Source of the DNA: Bacillota bacterium
Lineage (GTDB): Bacteria; Bacillota; Clostridia; Acetivibrionales; DSM-1351
Reading direction: 5' to 3'
DNA: 64,000 bases
NCBI GenBank assembly: GCA_023439045.1
Contig: JAEXOY010000019.1
Coordinates: 11,562-75,561, forward strand
The notes beneath the pieces were generated by a model that was given only the letters and a program-made list of their open reading frames with translations, had not been told where the DNA came from and searched no databases. Position numbers and translations under genes: made by a program. Positions 1 through 7,368 of the stretch are shown here, piece after piece. The first letter of the stretch is position 1, and every line of letters starts with the position of its first letter.

Positions 1-300
1 CTACTTGTAGTGGATGGGGTAAGGCATCTAGGCTGTTTAGATGGATTCCGTATGATACTACAGGACCCTGCAATATATGTCGTATATATCGATGTTTCTG
101 AGACATTATCACAAGAAAGGCAGAGGAGTAGAGGAGAAAGTAAAATATATACATATACTGGAAATCTACATATGACGGAAGAACAGGTTGTTACAGCAAT
201 ACCTTTGGTAGCAAATCTTATTATGGACGGTAATAAAGACTTATCGGAACTAAAAACACAACTAAATGTATGGTATGCAGAATACGTCACAAATTGTTAA
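1..300 (+). CDS. Partial P-loop nucleotide kinase-like protein (C-terminal part)
   Basis: The reading frame is open from the first base, so the gene enters from the left and only the last 99 residues are seen. The fragment begins LLVVDGVRHLGCLDGFR, which resembles the VxDGxRh...E...L segment of P-loop nucleoside or nucleotide kinase-like proteins (dephospho-CoA kinase / dNMP kinase type). A predicted beta strand (AIYVVYIDV) and a basic ERQRSR segment that could be a lid follow. The Walker A motif would lie outside the window. It sits beside a tRNA fragment and an orphan HEARO-like RNA, so it is probably cargo of a mobile region. Family assignment is tentative. Confidence 0.5.
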   Translation, partial: LLVVDGVRHLGCLDGFRMILQDPAIYVVYIDVSETLSQERQRSRGESKIYTYTGNLHMTEEQVVTAIPLVANLIMDGNKDLSELKTQLNVWYAEYVTNC

Positions 301-457
301 ACTACCAAGAGGACACGCCAATCAGCTATGAGTTCTGTGTAACCGCCGTGTAATGCGCATAAAAATTAATAATACAAAATATAGAGAAATAACAAACAAT
401 CCACAGAATAAAGCTTTTGGGGAATAATAAAAACAAAGAGGGAAGTACTGCCTATAT

Positions 458-501
458 CTACGGATCAGAAGGTTGTGGATTCGATCTCTGCCAGGCGCAC
501 T
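458..501 (+). pseudogene. 3' fragment of a tRNA-Arg(ACG) gene, likely attachment-site remnant
   Basis: The stretch reads as anticodon loop CTACGGA (anticodon ACG at 460-462), a TCAGA half-stem, AGG variable region, a T arm with loop TTCGATC (stem GTGGA / TCTGC), and acceptor half CAGGCGC followed by A. The 5' half is absent: bases before 458 do not pair with the anticodon stem or acceptor strand. A 3' tRNA piece without its 5' half is what remains at the distal end of an element integrated into a tRNA gene. Direct and inverted TTGGGTA repeats follow within 150 bp, as often seen near tyrosine-integrase attachment sites. Confidence 0.6.
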
Positions 502-604
502 AAATATCAAGGCTATCAGGAACCTACCAATCAGCTATTAACTACAGAATAAAAGCACCTCAAAAGCCTATATGTGATGAAAAATGATAGTTTTCAAAAA
601 ACAA

Positions 605-651
605 TTGGGTACTATTTGGGTACTACTCCTATAAAACCATACCCAATAGTA
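605..651. repeat. Direct and inverted TTGGGTACTA repeats near the tRNA fragment
   Basis: TTGGGTACTA occurs at 605-614 and again at 616-625, one helical turn apart. An inverted copy (TACCCAATAGTA) starts at 640. Short repeated and inverted motifs next to a tRNA remnant resemble arm-type integrase binding sites; this role is inferred. Confidence 0.4.
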
Positions 652-744
652 TGGCATCTTACATATAGACTGCTAATGAAAAACCTTTAAAATACACCGT
701 TTTGATATGGCTTTTAAATATACAAAACTACTAATCGAGTTCTG

Positions 745-900
745 CAAAACCTTTATCCCCCGGTCCTAATCTGGGTGAGCAACGAAAGTGGCAAAGGCAA
801 TGTAACTTGAACAAAGTGAAAGCTATCGTCTTTAGGCGCTGGCCGGTAACAAGCCCTTATAGGGCTAACTCAAGCCACCCGTTTTACGGGTGGTCATGAC
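745..900 (+). ncRNA. HEARO-like (omega RNA) structured RNA, orphan
   Basis: The segment contains a series of blocks I recognise from HEARO RNAs: GTGAGCAACGAAAGTGGCAA (775-794), then a stretch at 801-830 with GTAACTTGAAC and AAGTGAAAGCTATCGTC, then GGCGCTGGCCGG at 835-846. A hairpin AGCCCT/AGGGCT follows (852-857/861-866), then a terminal hairpin CCACCCG-TTTTA-CGGGTGG (875-893) and ATGAC (896-900). HEARO RNAs accompany IscB/IsrB genes of IS200/IS605-type elements, and element ends near ATGA(C) are typical. No IscB or IsrB reading frame follows, so this copy is solitary or a remnant. Assignment is from memory of the consensus. Confidence 0.6.
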
Positions 901-1023
901 TATTTTTAAATTTTGTCTTGTGTGTGTTGCACTCCTTCGAGAGAGTGTAAAATAACAACATTTCATTGCCTTTTAAACGTTTGGTAGGTGGCTTGTCCTA
1001 GTCGTTTTTTCGTTTTGTTGTTC

Positions 1024-1284
1024 TTATGCAATCGTACCATCTGCTGCTAAGTCCTCAGTCAGGTCTGCAAATACATCGCCCTTTGACTGGAAATAGGTTG
1101 CTGTGAAAGGTGAACCAGAAGCCGCAATTGGATAGAGTGCAGTGGTATGATCTACAAAGTAGGTATCAAAGCCGCTTTCCTTTATCTGATCAATAGTAAG
1201 ATTACGAGTGAGCTGATACACTATAGCGCAAACCATTTCGACATGCCCGAGTTCTTCTGTGCCAATGTCAGTAAGGATACCCTT
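1024..1284 (-). CDS. cotJC: Split cotJC, middle segment (manganese-catalase-family spore coat protein)
   Basis: Read on the minus strand from the AAG codon at 1284, the frame gives KGILTDIGTEELGHVEM, then VYQLTRN, VDHTTALYP and QSKGDVFADLTEDLAA. This is the core of CotJC, a ferritin-like protein of the manganese-catalase family found in the spore coat. The 5' part of the gene lies 16 kb away at 17434-17596 in the same orientation and frame, and the two are separated by an inserted element. Homology stops after DLAA (near 1041) and the frame closes with DGTIA-stop. About 50 C-terminal residues expected from typical CotJC length (about 190) are missing, so a second break is likely. An ATG at 1236 is internal, not a genuine start. 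Confidence 0.85.
   Translation of the reverse strand, partial: KGILTDIGTEELGHVEMVCAIVYQLTRNLTIDQIKESGFDTYFVDHTTALYPIAASGSPFTATYFQSKGDVFADLTEDLAADGTIA
1277..1284. other. Element attachment core ATACCCTT (left end)
   Basis: Left copy of the 8-bp direct repeat that bounds the cotJC element. On the minus strand it encodes the KG codons and the first two bases of the ATC (Ile) codon of the cotJC middle part. The identical copy is at 17427-17434. Confidence 0.75.
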
Positions 1285-1464
1285 TGGTATGTTGAGGAAA
1301 TGGATAGATGTTAAGAGTGATAGAATACTTTAGGAGCTTAAATTATATTATGGGCTCAACCCTTATTCATAAAGCATTAGCAAAGCTAGGCGGTGAATTG
1401 AAGAAGATTATTTTGGAGTAATATACATATATTTGTAAATGTGAGTTACAAATTTGGTGAAATA

Positions 1465-1473
1465 TGGTATAAT
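1465..1473 (+). promoter_or_regulatory. Extended -10 promoter before the AAA-HEPN gene
   Basis: TGG-TATAAT (TATAAT at 1468-1473) is an extended -10 element, with a weak TTACAA at 1446-1451 as possible -35 (16-bp spacer). A clear ribosome binding site (AAGGAGAT) follows just before the ATG at 1523. The same ATATGGTATAAT string precedes the Lamassu-like operon at 10616. Confidence 0.5.
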
Positions 1474-1522
1474 TATATGGTGTAATAATAAGTTAACTCT
1501 AAAATAGAAGGAGATAAGTATT

Positions 1523-4081
1523 ATGAAAAAGGCTATTGACTATTTAATTGAGTGGACAGAAAATATAAACTGGAAAAATCATTTATTAAACAATGTATTA
1601 CAAAATATAGAAATTGATATAGAAGCTATAACTTTAGAAGTGATTGATATTATAACTAATAATAAAGTAGTTAATCTTATCACATCTCCAACTGAAAATA
1701 CAAGACAAGAATCTCAGTTATATATTAAAGAAATAAAATCGCCAGTAAATATAAATGCTCTATGTCCAGAAGCAGGGTGCGAATTAGGAAAAAACTTAAA
1801 TGTATTTTATGGAGAAAATGGATCAGGAAAATCATCATATGTTAAAGTTTTTAGAAAATTAGCAGATAATTTTTACACTAATGAGAAAAATCTAAATATT
1901 ATGTCTAATATTTATACTACTGAAAAGACATCTGATGTACAGACAATAACCATGTGTTATTCTTGCGATGAAAATGATGGTCTCCTTCAATGTATTGATA
2001 TTAATACGAAAAACTCAGTGCTTTCAAAAATCAATGTATTTGATTCTAGTTCGGTAACTCCACTTATAAACACGGATTTAACATTTAGTGTTCTGCCCCA
2101 AGGACTAAATTATTTTTCAAAGTTAACGGATTTGATTGATTGCATAAAAGTAAAACTTCAAGAAATAGTATCAACTAATACAATAGAACAAAATAAAATA
2201 TTTAGTGATAGTTCCTTTTCAATAATATCTGAAGATATATCATTAATTACTACTAATGTTCCAAGCGTTGATAAACTTGATGGATTTATTAAAACAAACT
2301 ATTTGCTACATGAAGATTTTGATATAAAAATAGAGACTATAGAAAATACAGTTAGAGAACTTCAAAGTACAAATACTGTAGAGTTAATTAAAAATATAAG
2401 TACTCAAAAAGCAAAGCTTGAGGCACTTAAAAGGAGTTTTGAATTGCTGTCTAGCAAAGTAAATTCAGTGAATATAAATGCTGTAAATTCGTTTATCGAA
2501 CAATATGATGAATTGCTTGTAAGAGAAGATAAACATAATGTTGAATTTGGTAAAAGGATAAAACATATTGCAGTTAACAATGAATGGACTAATTTTATAA
2601 CATCAGCCAGAGAATATTATATGTCAATCGGAGTTGAATTACCTAAGGAAAAGAGCCCATGTATATTTTGTGGACAAACCTTAGAGAAGGAGCAAATAGA
2701 CTTAATTGAATCATGTTTGAAACACATTAACTCAGAGACTAATCAAATAAAAAATGAAATCAATAAAAGAATTCAAGATTACTTTATACCTGAAATATCT
2801 GTAGTTTTTCTTGCAGAGGATGAAAAATTATTTAGTGAAGATAAGAGTTGCCTTGTTGAAAAGCTAAAAACTACCATAAACCTTGTTGAGAAAAATAAAA
2901 AAATATTTACACAGAACATCAAAGATAAAAAGAAGATTCCTGCAGAGTGCGTTATAAACTTTGAAGAAATTATTGGTTCAATAACAAATGAGATTCTGGA
3001 AATTGAAGGAAGGTTAACTACTTTAGGAAAGAGTAATCAAGAGATTAACGAACATTTATTAAAACTTACAAATGACAAAACTAGCTTGCTAAGAGTAAAA
3101 AAAATTAACGAGAGTAAGAAACTATTTGAGAACTGGTATGAATACAAAACTAAAATTGACTCTCTGAATAAAATTAAAAGTAGGTTTACTACAAATGTAT
3201 TATCTACAAAAGCAAAAGATGCTTTTAATGAGATTGTTGCTGGCGACTATATAAGCACATTCAATAGCTACTGCGAAAATCTTGGGGTACCTAATGTTAA
3301 TATTTCTTTAGCTTCAAAGAAGGGACAAACCCAGAGAGGAAAATTTGTAGTTCGTGAAAATATAAAAGTAACTGACATTATGAGTGAAGGTGAACAAAAG
3401 GCTATAGCACTCGCTGAGTTTGTTACAGATCTTAAAGTTAGAAAAAACAACTGTACTACACTTTTTGATGACCCAGTTACATCTTTTGATTATAAAAGGG
3501 CTGAAAAGATTGCTGATATAATTTATCAAATATCAAATGAGAGGCAAGTGATTGTCTTTACGCATAATATTATGTTTTATTATTACCTTTATAACTGTTG
3601 TGCAAAAGAAAATAATAAGGAGAACAAATTCTATAAAATTGACCAGTATGATAGAGATAATAAAGGACTAATTTCTATTTCTGCAGAAGGAAGACTTGAA
3701 AACTTAAATGAAGTTACTAAAAAAATAAAGAACTATGCACAAAAAATATCTAGTAAAATTTGTATAGGAGATGACTTAGAACAAACGTTAAAATCAACAT
3801 ATTCTGATATACGTACTTGGTGCGAACTTATTGTTGAAGAGGGATTTTTAAAAAAAATCATCAGAAGATATGAGCCAAACATTATGTTTAAACCTATATC
3901 AAAAATAAATTCTGAATTTGTTGATTACATACCTGCAGTTTCGGACCTGTTTGATAAATCTTGTAGATATATGCTAGGACATAGTCAACCATCAGAAACC
4001 CAAAATGTAAAAGCTTCAAGAGAAGAATTTTACATCGATTATAAATTTATTATGGACCTCTATGAAAAATATAAAAACTAA
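1523..4081 (+). CDS. AAA ATPase with C-terminal HEPN motif (RloC/PrrC-like, AAA_13 type)
   Basis: The protein (852 aa) has Walker A GENGSGKSS near residue 97, long helical middle segments, and a CIFCG cysteine pair near 379 that could form half of a zinc hook. An SEGEQKAIALAEF signature follows near 620, Walker B LFDDPVTSFD near 648, and an FTHN switch motif. This is the Rad50/SMC-like AAA_13 layout of RloC and PrrC anticodon nucleases. Near the C terminus an R-x3-E (R764/E768) is followed by RYMLGH (R815-H820), which fits the Rx4-6H catalytic motif of HEPN ribonucleases. The likely role is a phage-triggered abortive-infection RNase whose toxic domain is gated by the ATPase; substrate unknown. 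A strong Shine-Dalgarno sequence precedes the ATG. The gene is very AT-rich compared with the housekeeping genes, consistent with transfer. Confidence 0.75.
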   Translation: MKKAIDYLIEWTENINWKNHLLNNVLQNIEIDIEAITLEVIDIITNNKVVNLITSPTENTRQESQLYIKEIKSPVNINALCPEAGCELGKNLNVFYGENGSGKSSYVKVFRKLADNFYTNEKNLNIMSNIYTTEKTSDVQTITMCYSCDENDGLLQCIDINTKNSVLSKINVFDSSSVTPLINTDLTFSVLPQGLNYFSKLTDLIDCIKVKLQEIVSTNTIEQNKIFSDSSFSIISEDISLITTNVPSVDKLDGFIKTNYLLHEDFDIKIETIENTVRELQSTNTVELIKNISTQKAKLEALKRSFELLSSKVNSVNINAVNSFIEQYDELLVREDKHNVEFGKRIKHIAVNNEWTNFITSAREYYMSIGVELPKEKSPCIFCGQTLEKEQIDLIESCLKHINSETNQIKNEINKRIQDYFIPEISVVFLAEDEKLFSEDKSCLVEKLKTTINLVEKNKKIFTQNIKDKKKIPAECVINFEEIIGSITNEILEIEGRLTTLGKSNQEINEHLLKLTNDKTSLLRVKKINESKKLFENWYEYKTKIDSLNKIKSRFTTNVLSTKAKDAFNEIVAGDYISTFNSYCENLGVPNVNISLASKKGQTQRGKFVVRENIKVTDIMSEGEQKAIALAEFVTDLKVRKNNCTTLFDDPVTSFDYKRAEKIADIIYQISNERQVIVFTHNIMFYYYLYNCCAKENNKENKFYKIDQYDRDNKGLISISAEGRLENLNEVTKKIKNYAQKISSKICIGDDLEQTLKSTYSDIRTWCELIVEEGFLKKIIRRYEPNIMFKPISKINSEFVDYIPAVSDLFDKSCRYMLGHSQPSETQNVKASREEFYIDYKFIMDLYEKYKN

Positions 4082-4146
4082 ATCAGTCTGCTGATTTGAT
4101 GAAAAGAGATTACATAAAAATTTTGTGAGAATTGAGGAACTACTTT

Positions 4147-4527
4147 ATGAAAGGTGAATACTATCTTTCGAGGAGCCAATTGAAAGGATATATATTTGAA
4201 ATAATAATTTTACAATTACTTGAATGTAATCCAGGTTATTTGTTTAAAGAATCTGATGAGGGCTTTTGCGAAGTATATTATGAATATGTATATCGGAGGA
4301 GATATTTTTATTTGACTATTAGTGGGGATATGCATAGAAATAAATATTACTTTACACCTCCGAAATCATTAGACGAAGCAGCTACCTTTGGGAATATTGA
4401 AACTTTAAACGAGAAGGAAAGACTCTTCAAAGCTATTAATGTTAATATAAATCTCGATAATATTAATAGGAATCTTATTTTAAAAATTAATGGTGACTGG
4501 CTAGAGAACATCAGGAAAAGTTCTTAA
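4147..4527 (+). CDS. Hypothetical protein downstream of the AAA-HEPN gene
   Basis: The ATG at 4147 is chosen because GAGGAA (4134-4139) stands 7 bp before it; a TTG 15 bp upstream has no such site. The 126-residue product begins MKGEYYLSRSQLKGYIFE, has a hydrophobic helix (EIIILQLLE), then an aromatic-rich strand region (YYEYVYRRRYFYLTISGDM) and an N-rich C terminus. It follows the AAA-HEPN gene by 65 bp in the same direction and is probably co-transcribed. It could be an accessory or immunity partner. I do not recognise the family and propose no function. Confidence 0.55.
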   Translation: MKGEYYLSRSQLKGYIFEIIILQLLECNPGYLFKESDEGFCEVYYEYVYRRRYFYLTISGDMHRNKYYFTPPKSLDEAATFGNIETLNEKERLFKAINVNINLDNINRNLILKINGDWLENIRKSS

Positions 4528-4968
4528 TAGTATGATTAATATTTTCGAAACCTATAAAAATATAGTAAAAGATGAACTGCAGTTTAGACACCTATTTAAG
4601 AAATTCCATTTGAGTTAAATAAAGAATGTTACATTTAATAGTATCAGAACTTTAGTAACAAGGCAACAAAAGGAATTCATTCAATGCTAGTATTAAATCG
4701 TAAATTACATGAGCAATTATCAAGATATATTGTATGGATAACTATCTAGTTAAAATTACAAATATATAAAATAAACGAAAAAAATAGTGCTATACTAATG
4801 GCTTTTATTGATATGCCAAAATTAAGGGTTAATGCAAACTAGGGACAGATGCTTTGTATGTATTCATCCGTCCCTAAAAAATACTAAATATTCAACATCA
4901 ATTTTTCCATTTTACAAAACTTGAAACTAAACCAGAATAAGAGATTTTTGTCCAGCAGGGTATTATCT
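4528..4968. other. Non-coding gap with one imperfect palindrome
   Basis: No credible gene is seen. The only structure is an inverted repeat AGGGACAGATG (4841-4851) / CATCCGTCCCT (4865-4875) with one mismatch, about 90 bp past the stop of the minus-strand serine recombinase. Neither strand shows a T-run after the stem, so it is not an ordinary intrinsic terminator. It could be a recombinase or regulator site. Confidence 0.4.
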
Positions 4969-6627
4969 TCACCCCTTCGCCCCCCTATAAAACATATCAT
5001 CATAGGACTTATCGAGCAGATTCCAGTCAATATAGATGTCTTTGACTTGCTTGCCAGAATCGTCAATAAGGGTATAGGCTTCTATTTTATTGATTACTTT
5101 TTTAAGAAGGGCGTTGTCAATCTCATTTAGGTCAACTTTTTCAATAAAGTCAACGTAGTTTTGGTACTTCTGTTTTGCCTGAAGCTTGGCTTCGTCAAGC
5201 TTTTTGAGCTTTTTGAGGTCGGCTTCTAAAGCTTTTCTATTTGATTGCAGCTCATCATTTTGAAGCTTATATTGTTCATCATCAATTATATTTTTTGTAT
5301 AGAGCTTGAGATTTGCAGAAAGCTGCTCCTTAATATCAGCAAGGCTTTGTTGAAGCTCATTGATTTGGCTCTCAACCTCTTCCTTTGTGTAAAAAGATTC
5401 TATATAGTTGTCAAACATTACATCAAGTTCAGATTTGTTTGACCTTAGGCTTTTAATTTCGCTAACAACTCTTTGAAATAGGGCATCTTCATGCCACGAG
5501 TTTCGGTGCTCACATTCAGCATTATGAAACATATCATGAGTAGCACAAACCCATTCAACGTCGAATTTTCTTGTTCCATCTTTCTTCTTCCAGCCCCACA
5601 GCTTTTTGCGGCGCATAGCCTTTCCGCAGTTTCTGCAATAAAGAAGGTTGCTGAAAATATTTGCAGAGCTAGGTCGATTACTTTGTCCAAAAAGCTCTTT
5701 TCTTTTCTTCAATTCAGCCTGAACAGCAGTAAAGAGCTCATCAGATATAATTCTTAGAGCTTCATTATTTGTTACAATCCAGTTATCTTCATCAACTGGC
5801 TTCTGACTCTTATAAACTGTCTGTATTTCACCCTCAGTATGAACAAACTTGTCCAAGTTGATATCAGTATTTACAACAGTATGCGTGATTTGACGACCAA
5901 TGTATATTTGATTATTTAGAATATCGTAGATTTGAGTTTGAGCCCATCTTCGATTCTTCTGCGTAGGTATGTTTCGGAGGTTCAGCTCTTTTGCTATTTT
6001 AGTTCCACCCCAACCTTTGGAGTACCATTCATATATCATTTTTACAGTCTCAAGCTGCTCAGGTATAGGCTGCATAAAGCCATCCTTGGTATAATATCCA
6101 TAAGGTGTGGCACTTGTGAATTTACCTGCTTGCTGGGCTCTTCTAATTCCAAATTGCACAGCAGTGCTTTTAGCTCGGCTTTCCTCCTGAGCCATAACAA
6201 AGAGAATATTAATAGTTGCCTCATTTGCAGGATTAGAGCTGTCAAGCCAGCCGTCTTCAAATATAACCTTGATGCCCATTATTTTGAGCTTTTTTAGAAT
6301 GCCAGCACCATCCTCGACATTTCTGGCCCATCGCTGGACGTTTTTAACCAATATTGCATCGAATTCTTTCCTATAGGCACATTCGAGCATGTACTTAAAA
6401 GCACCCCTGTTCTTCAGTTTGGTTCCAGAGATACCCTCATCTGCAAAAATGGATGGTATATAGCTTATTAATTCTTTTTTCCCTTCCTTTGAGTAGTACA
6501 TGCCACACTCGGCACCCTCAAAGCTATTTTTCTTAAAAAGTTCTGAATAATGTTTTATCTGATTTTCCAAAGAAGTGAGCTGTTCTGAGTTGTCGGTTGA
6601 AACTCTACAATACGCTACGCATTTCAT
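4969..6627 (-). CDS. Large serine recombinase (TnpX/SpoIVCA type), element integrase/excisionase
   Basis: This 552-residue protein starts MKCVAYCRVSTDN, with the catalytic Ser10 in the YxRxS motif of serine recombinases. A resolvase domain covers about residues 1-160 (ADEGISGTKLKNRGAF, AQEESRAKS). A 'Recombinase' DNA-binding domain follows (TPYGYY...GGTKIAKELN...W...IYDILNN), then a zinc ribbon (CRNCGKAMRRKK with later cysteines) and a long C-terminal coiled coil with FIEKVDL. These domains and the length match large serine integrases that insert and excise DNA at short identical cores. It is the only intact recombinase in the cotJC element and so the best candidate for cutting at ATACCCTT. 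It lies 3.7 kb from the left end rather than at an end, which is slightly unusual. A small HTH gene lies just upstream on the same strand. Confidence 0.9.
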   Translation of the reverse strand: MKCVAYCRVSTDNSEQLTSLENQIKHYSELFKKNSFEGAECGMYYSKEGKKELISYIPSIFADEGISGTKLKNRGAFKYMLECAYRKEFDAILVKNVQRWARNVEDGAGILKKLKIMGIKVIFEDGWLDSSNPANEATINILFVMAQEESRAKSTAVQFGIRRAQQAGKFTSATPYGYYTKDGFMQPIPEQLETVKMIYEWYSKGWGGTKIAKELNLRNIPTQKNRRWAQTQIYDILNNQIYIGRQITHTVVNTDINLDKFVHTEGEIQTVYKSQKPVDEDNWIVTNNEALRIISDELFTAVQAELKKRKELFGQSNRPSSANIFSNLLYCRNCGKAMRRKKLWGWKKKDGTRKFDVEWVCATHDMFHNAECEHRNSWHEDALFQRVVSEIKSLRSNKSELDVMFDNYIESFYTKEEVESQINELQQSLADIKEQLSANLKLYTKNIIDDEQYKLQNDELQSNRKALEADLKKLKKLDEAKLQAKQKYQNYVDFIEKVDLNEIDNALLKKVINKIEAYTLIDDSGKQVKDIYIDWNLLDKSYDDMFYRGAKG

Positions 6628-6706
6628 AATACTAATCCTCTATCGTTAAACTGAGATTATTATAGTTATATAATAATACATAGGGCCATAAATGCGCAAT
6701 GAGAAA

Positions 6707-6928
6707 TTATAAATATTTTCCACTAATACCTGATTCATACGGTTTACAAAGTGAAGATTGCTCTATAAATGCTACCCAACGGTGATACAGCTCGTTAGGA
6801 ATCTCCTTCTTACCATATTCATAATAGAGAATATCGTTTACTGTTATTTCGAGCATTTCTGCAAGTTTTTTATCTGTAATTTTTGTGTCACGGACTCTCA
6901 GCAAATATAATTGGCGACCTGATAACAT
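6707..6928 (-). CDS. Small HTH DNA-binding protein upstream of the serine recombinase
   Basis: The start is the ATG at 6928, preceded by a perfect AGGAGG 4 bp away; longer versions starting further upstream lack a ribosome binding site. The 73-residue product begins MLSGRQLYLLRVRDTKITDKKLAEMLE and has a helix-turn-helix of the XRE (Cro/CI) kind (KKLAEMLEITVNDILYYEYGKKEIP). It lies 79 bp before the serine recombinase in the same direction and is probably co-transcribed. Likely roles are repressor of the recombinase or a recombination directionality factor; the sequence does not decide. Confidence 0.7.
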   Translation of the reverse strand: MLSGRQLYLLRVRDTKITDKKLAEMLEITVNDILYYEYGKKEIPNELYHRWVAFIEQSSLCKPYESGISGKYL

Positions 6929-7368
6929 ATGACCTCCTGCTACTAATACACTTTGATACATACTATTGAAAAATGTTATTTTTGGTACCAACAACAGGAG
7001 ACCTATCACTATCCTGCTATTAGCAGCTGATTAATTCCTTCTTGAAATGAGTTAGTGAAATTAAGTTAAATATTTTAAAGAATGTTTTTAAGTAGTTCTT
7101 AAGTTTATGGGTATTTTATTGGCAGTTCATATGAAAATCAAATTTTCAGTACAATTATTTTTAGAAGTTTAGAAAAAATTCCTGATTGTAGCAATTTCGG
7201 CCATGGACGGCCTAGTGAGGCCATTTAAGGCCTTGAGTGGCCTTATTTATATGCTTTGCATTATTTGGTTAAAAATGCTGGAATTGGCCAGCGCCGCGGC
7301 TTTGAGAAAAAAGTATATAGATGATAGTATTTATTTCAAGAAATAATATTTTTAGGGGGGATAACATT
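6929..7368. other. Divergent intergenic region between HTH gene and DUF262 gene
   Basis: This region separates two divergently read genes and should carry both promoters. It holds the phased GGCC array (7199-7242, listed separately) and a short inverted repeat TGAAAAT-caa-ATTTTCA near 7130-7152. The latter also occurs inside the hairpin at 9563-9599. No gene is seen. Confidence 0.4.
7199..7242. repeat. Five GGCC tetranucleotides at exact 10-bp spacing
   Basis: GGCC begins at 7199, 7209, 7219, 7229 and 7239, exactly 10 bp apart. The intervening six bases differ (ATGGAC, TAGTGA, ATTTAA, TTGAGT), so only the GGCC is conserved. A sixth GGCC is at 7286. In sequence this AT-rich, such phasing suggests a protein binding one face of the helix, or a cluster of methylation/cleavage sites, in the promoter region of the DUF262 gene. 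Confidence 0.7.

Noticed and set aside
322..510. Minus-strand frame of about 62 codons
   Set aside because: It overlaps the tRNA fragment, has no ribosome binding site and no recognisable motif.
4841..4875. Terminator of the serine recombinase gene
   Set aside because: The palindrome has no T-run on the minus strand after the stem, so it is listed only as an unexplained inverted repeat.
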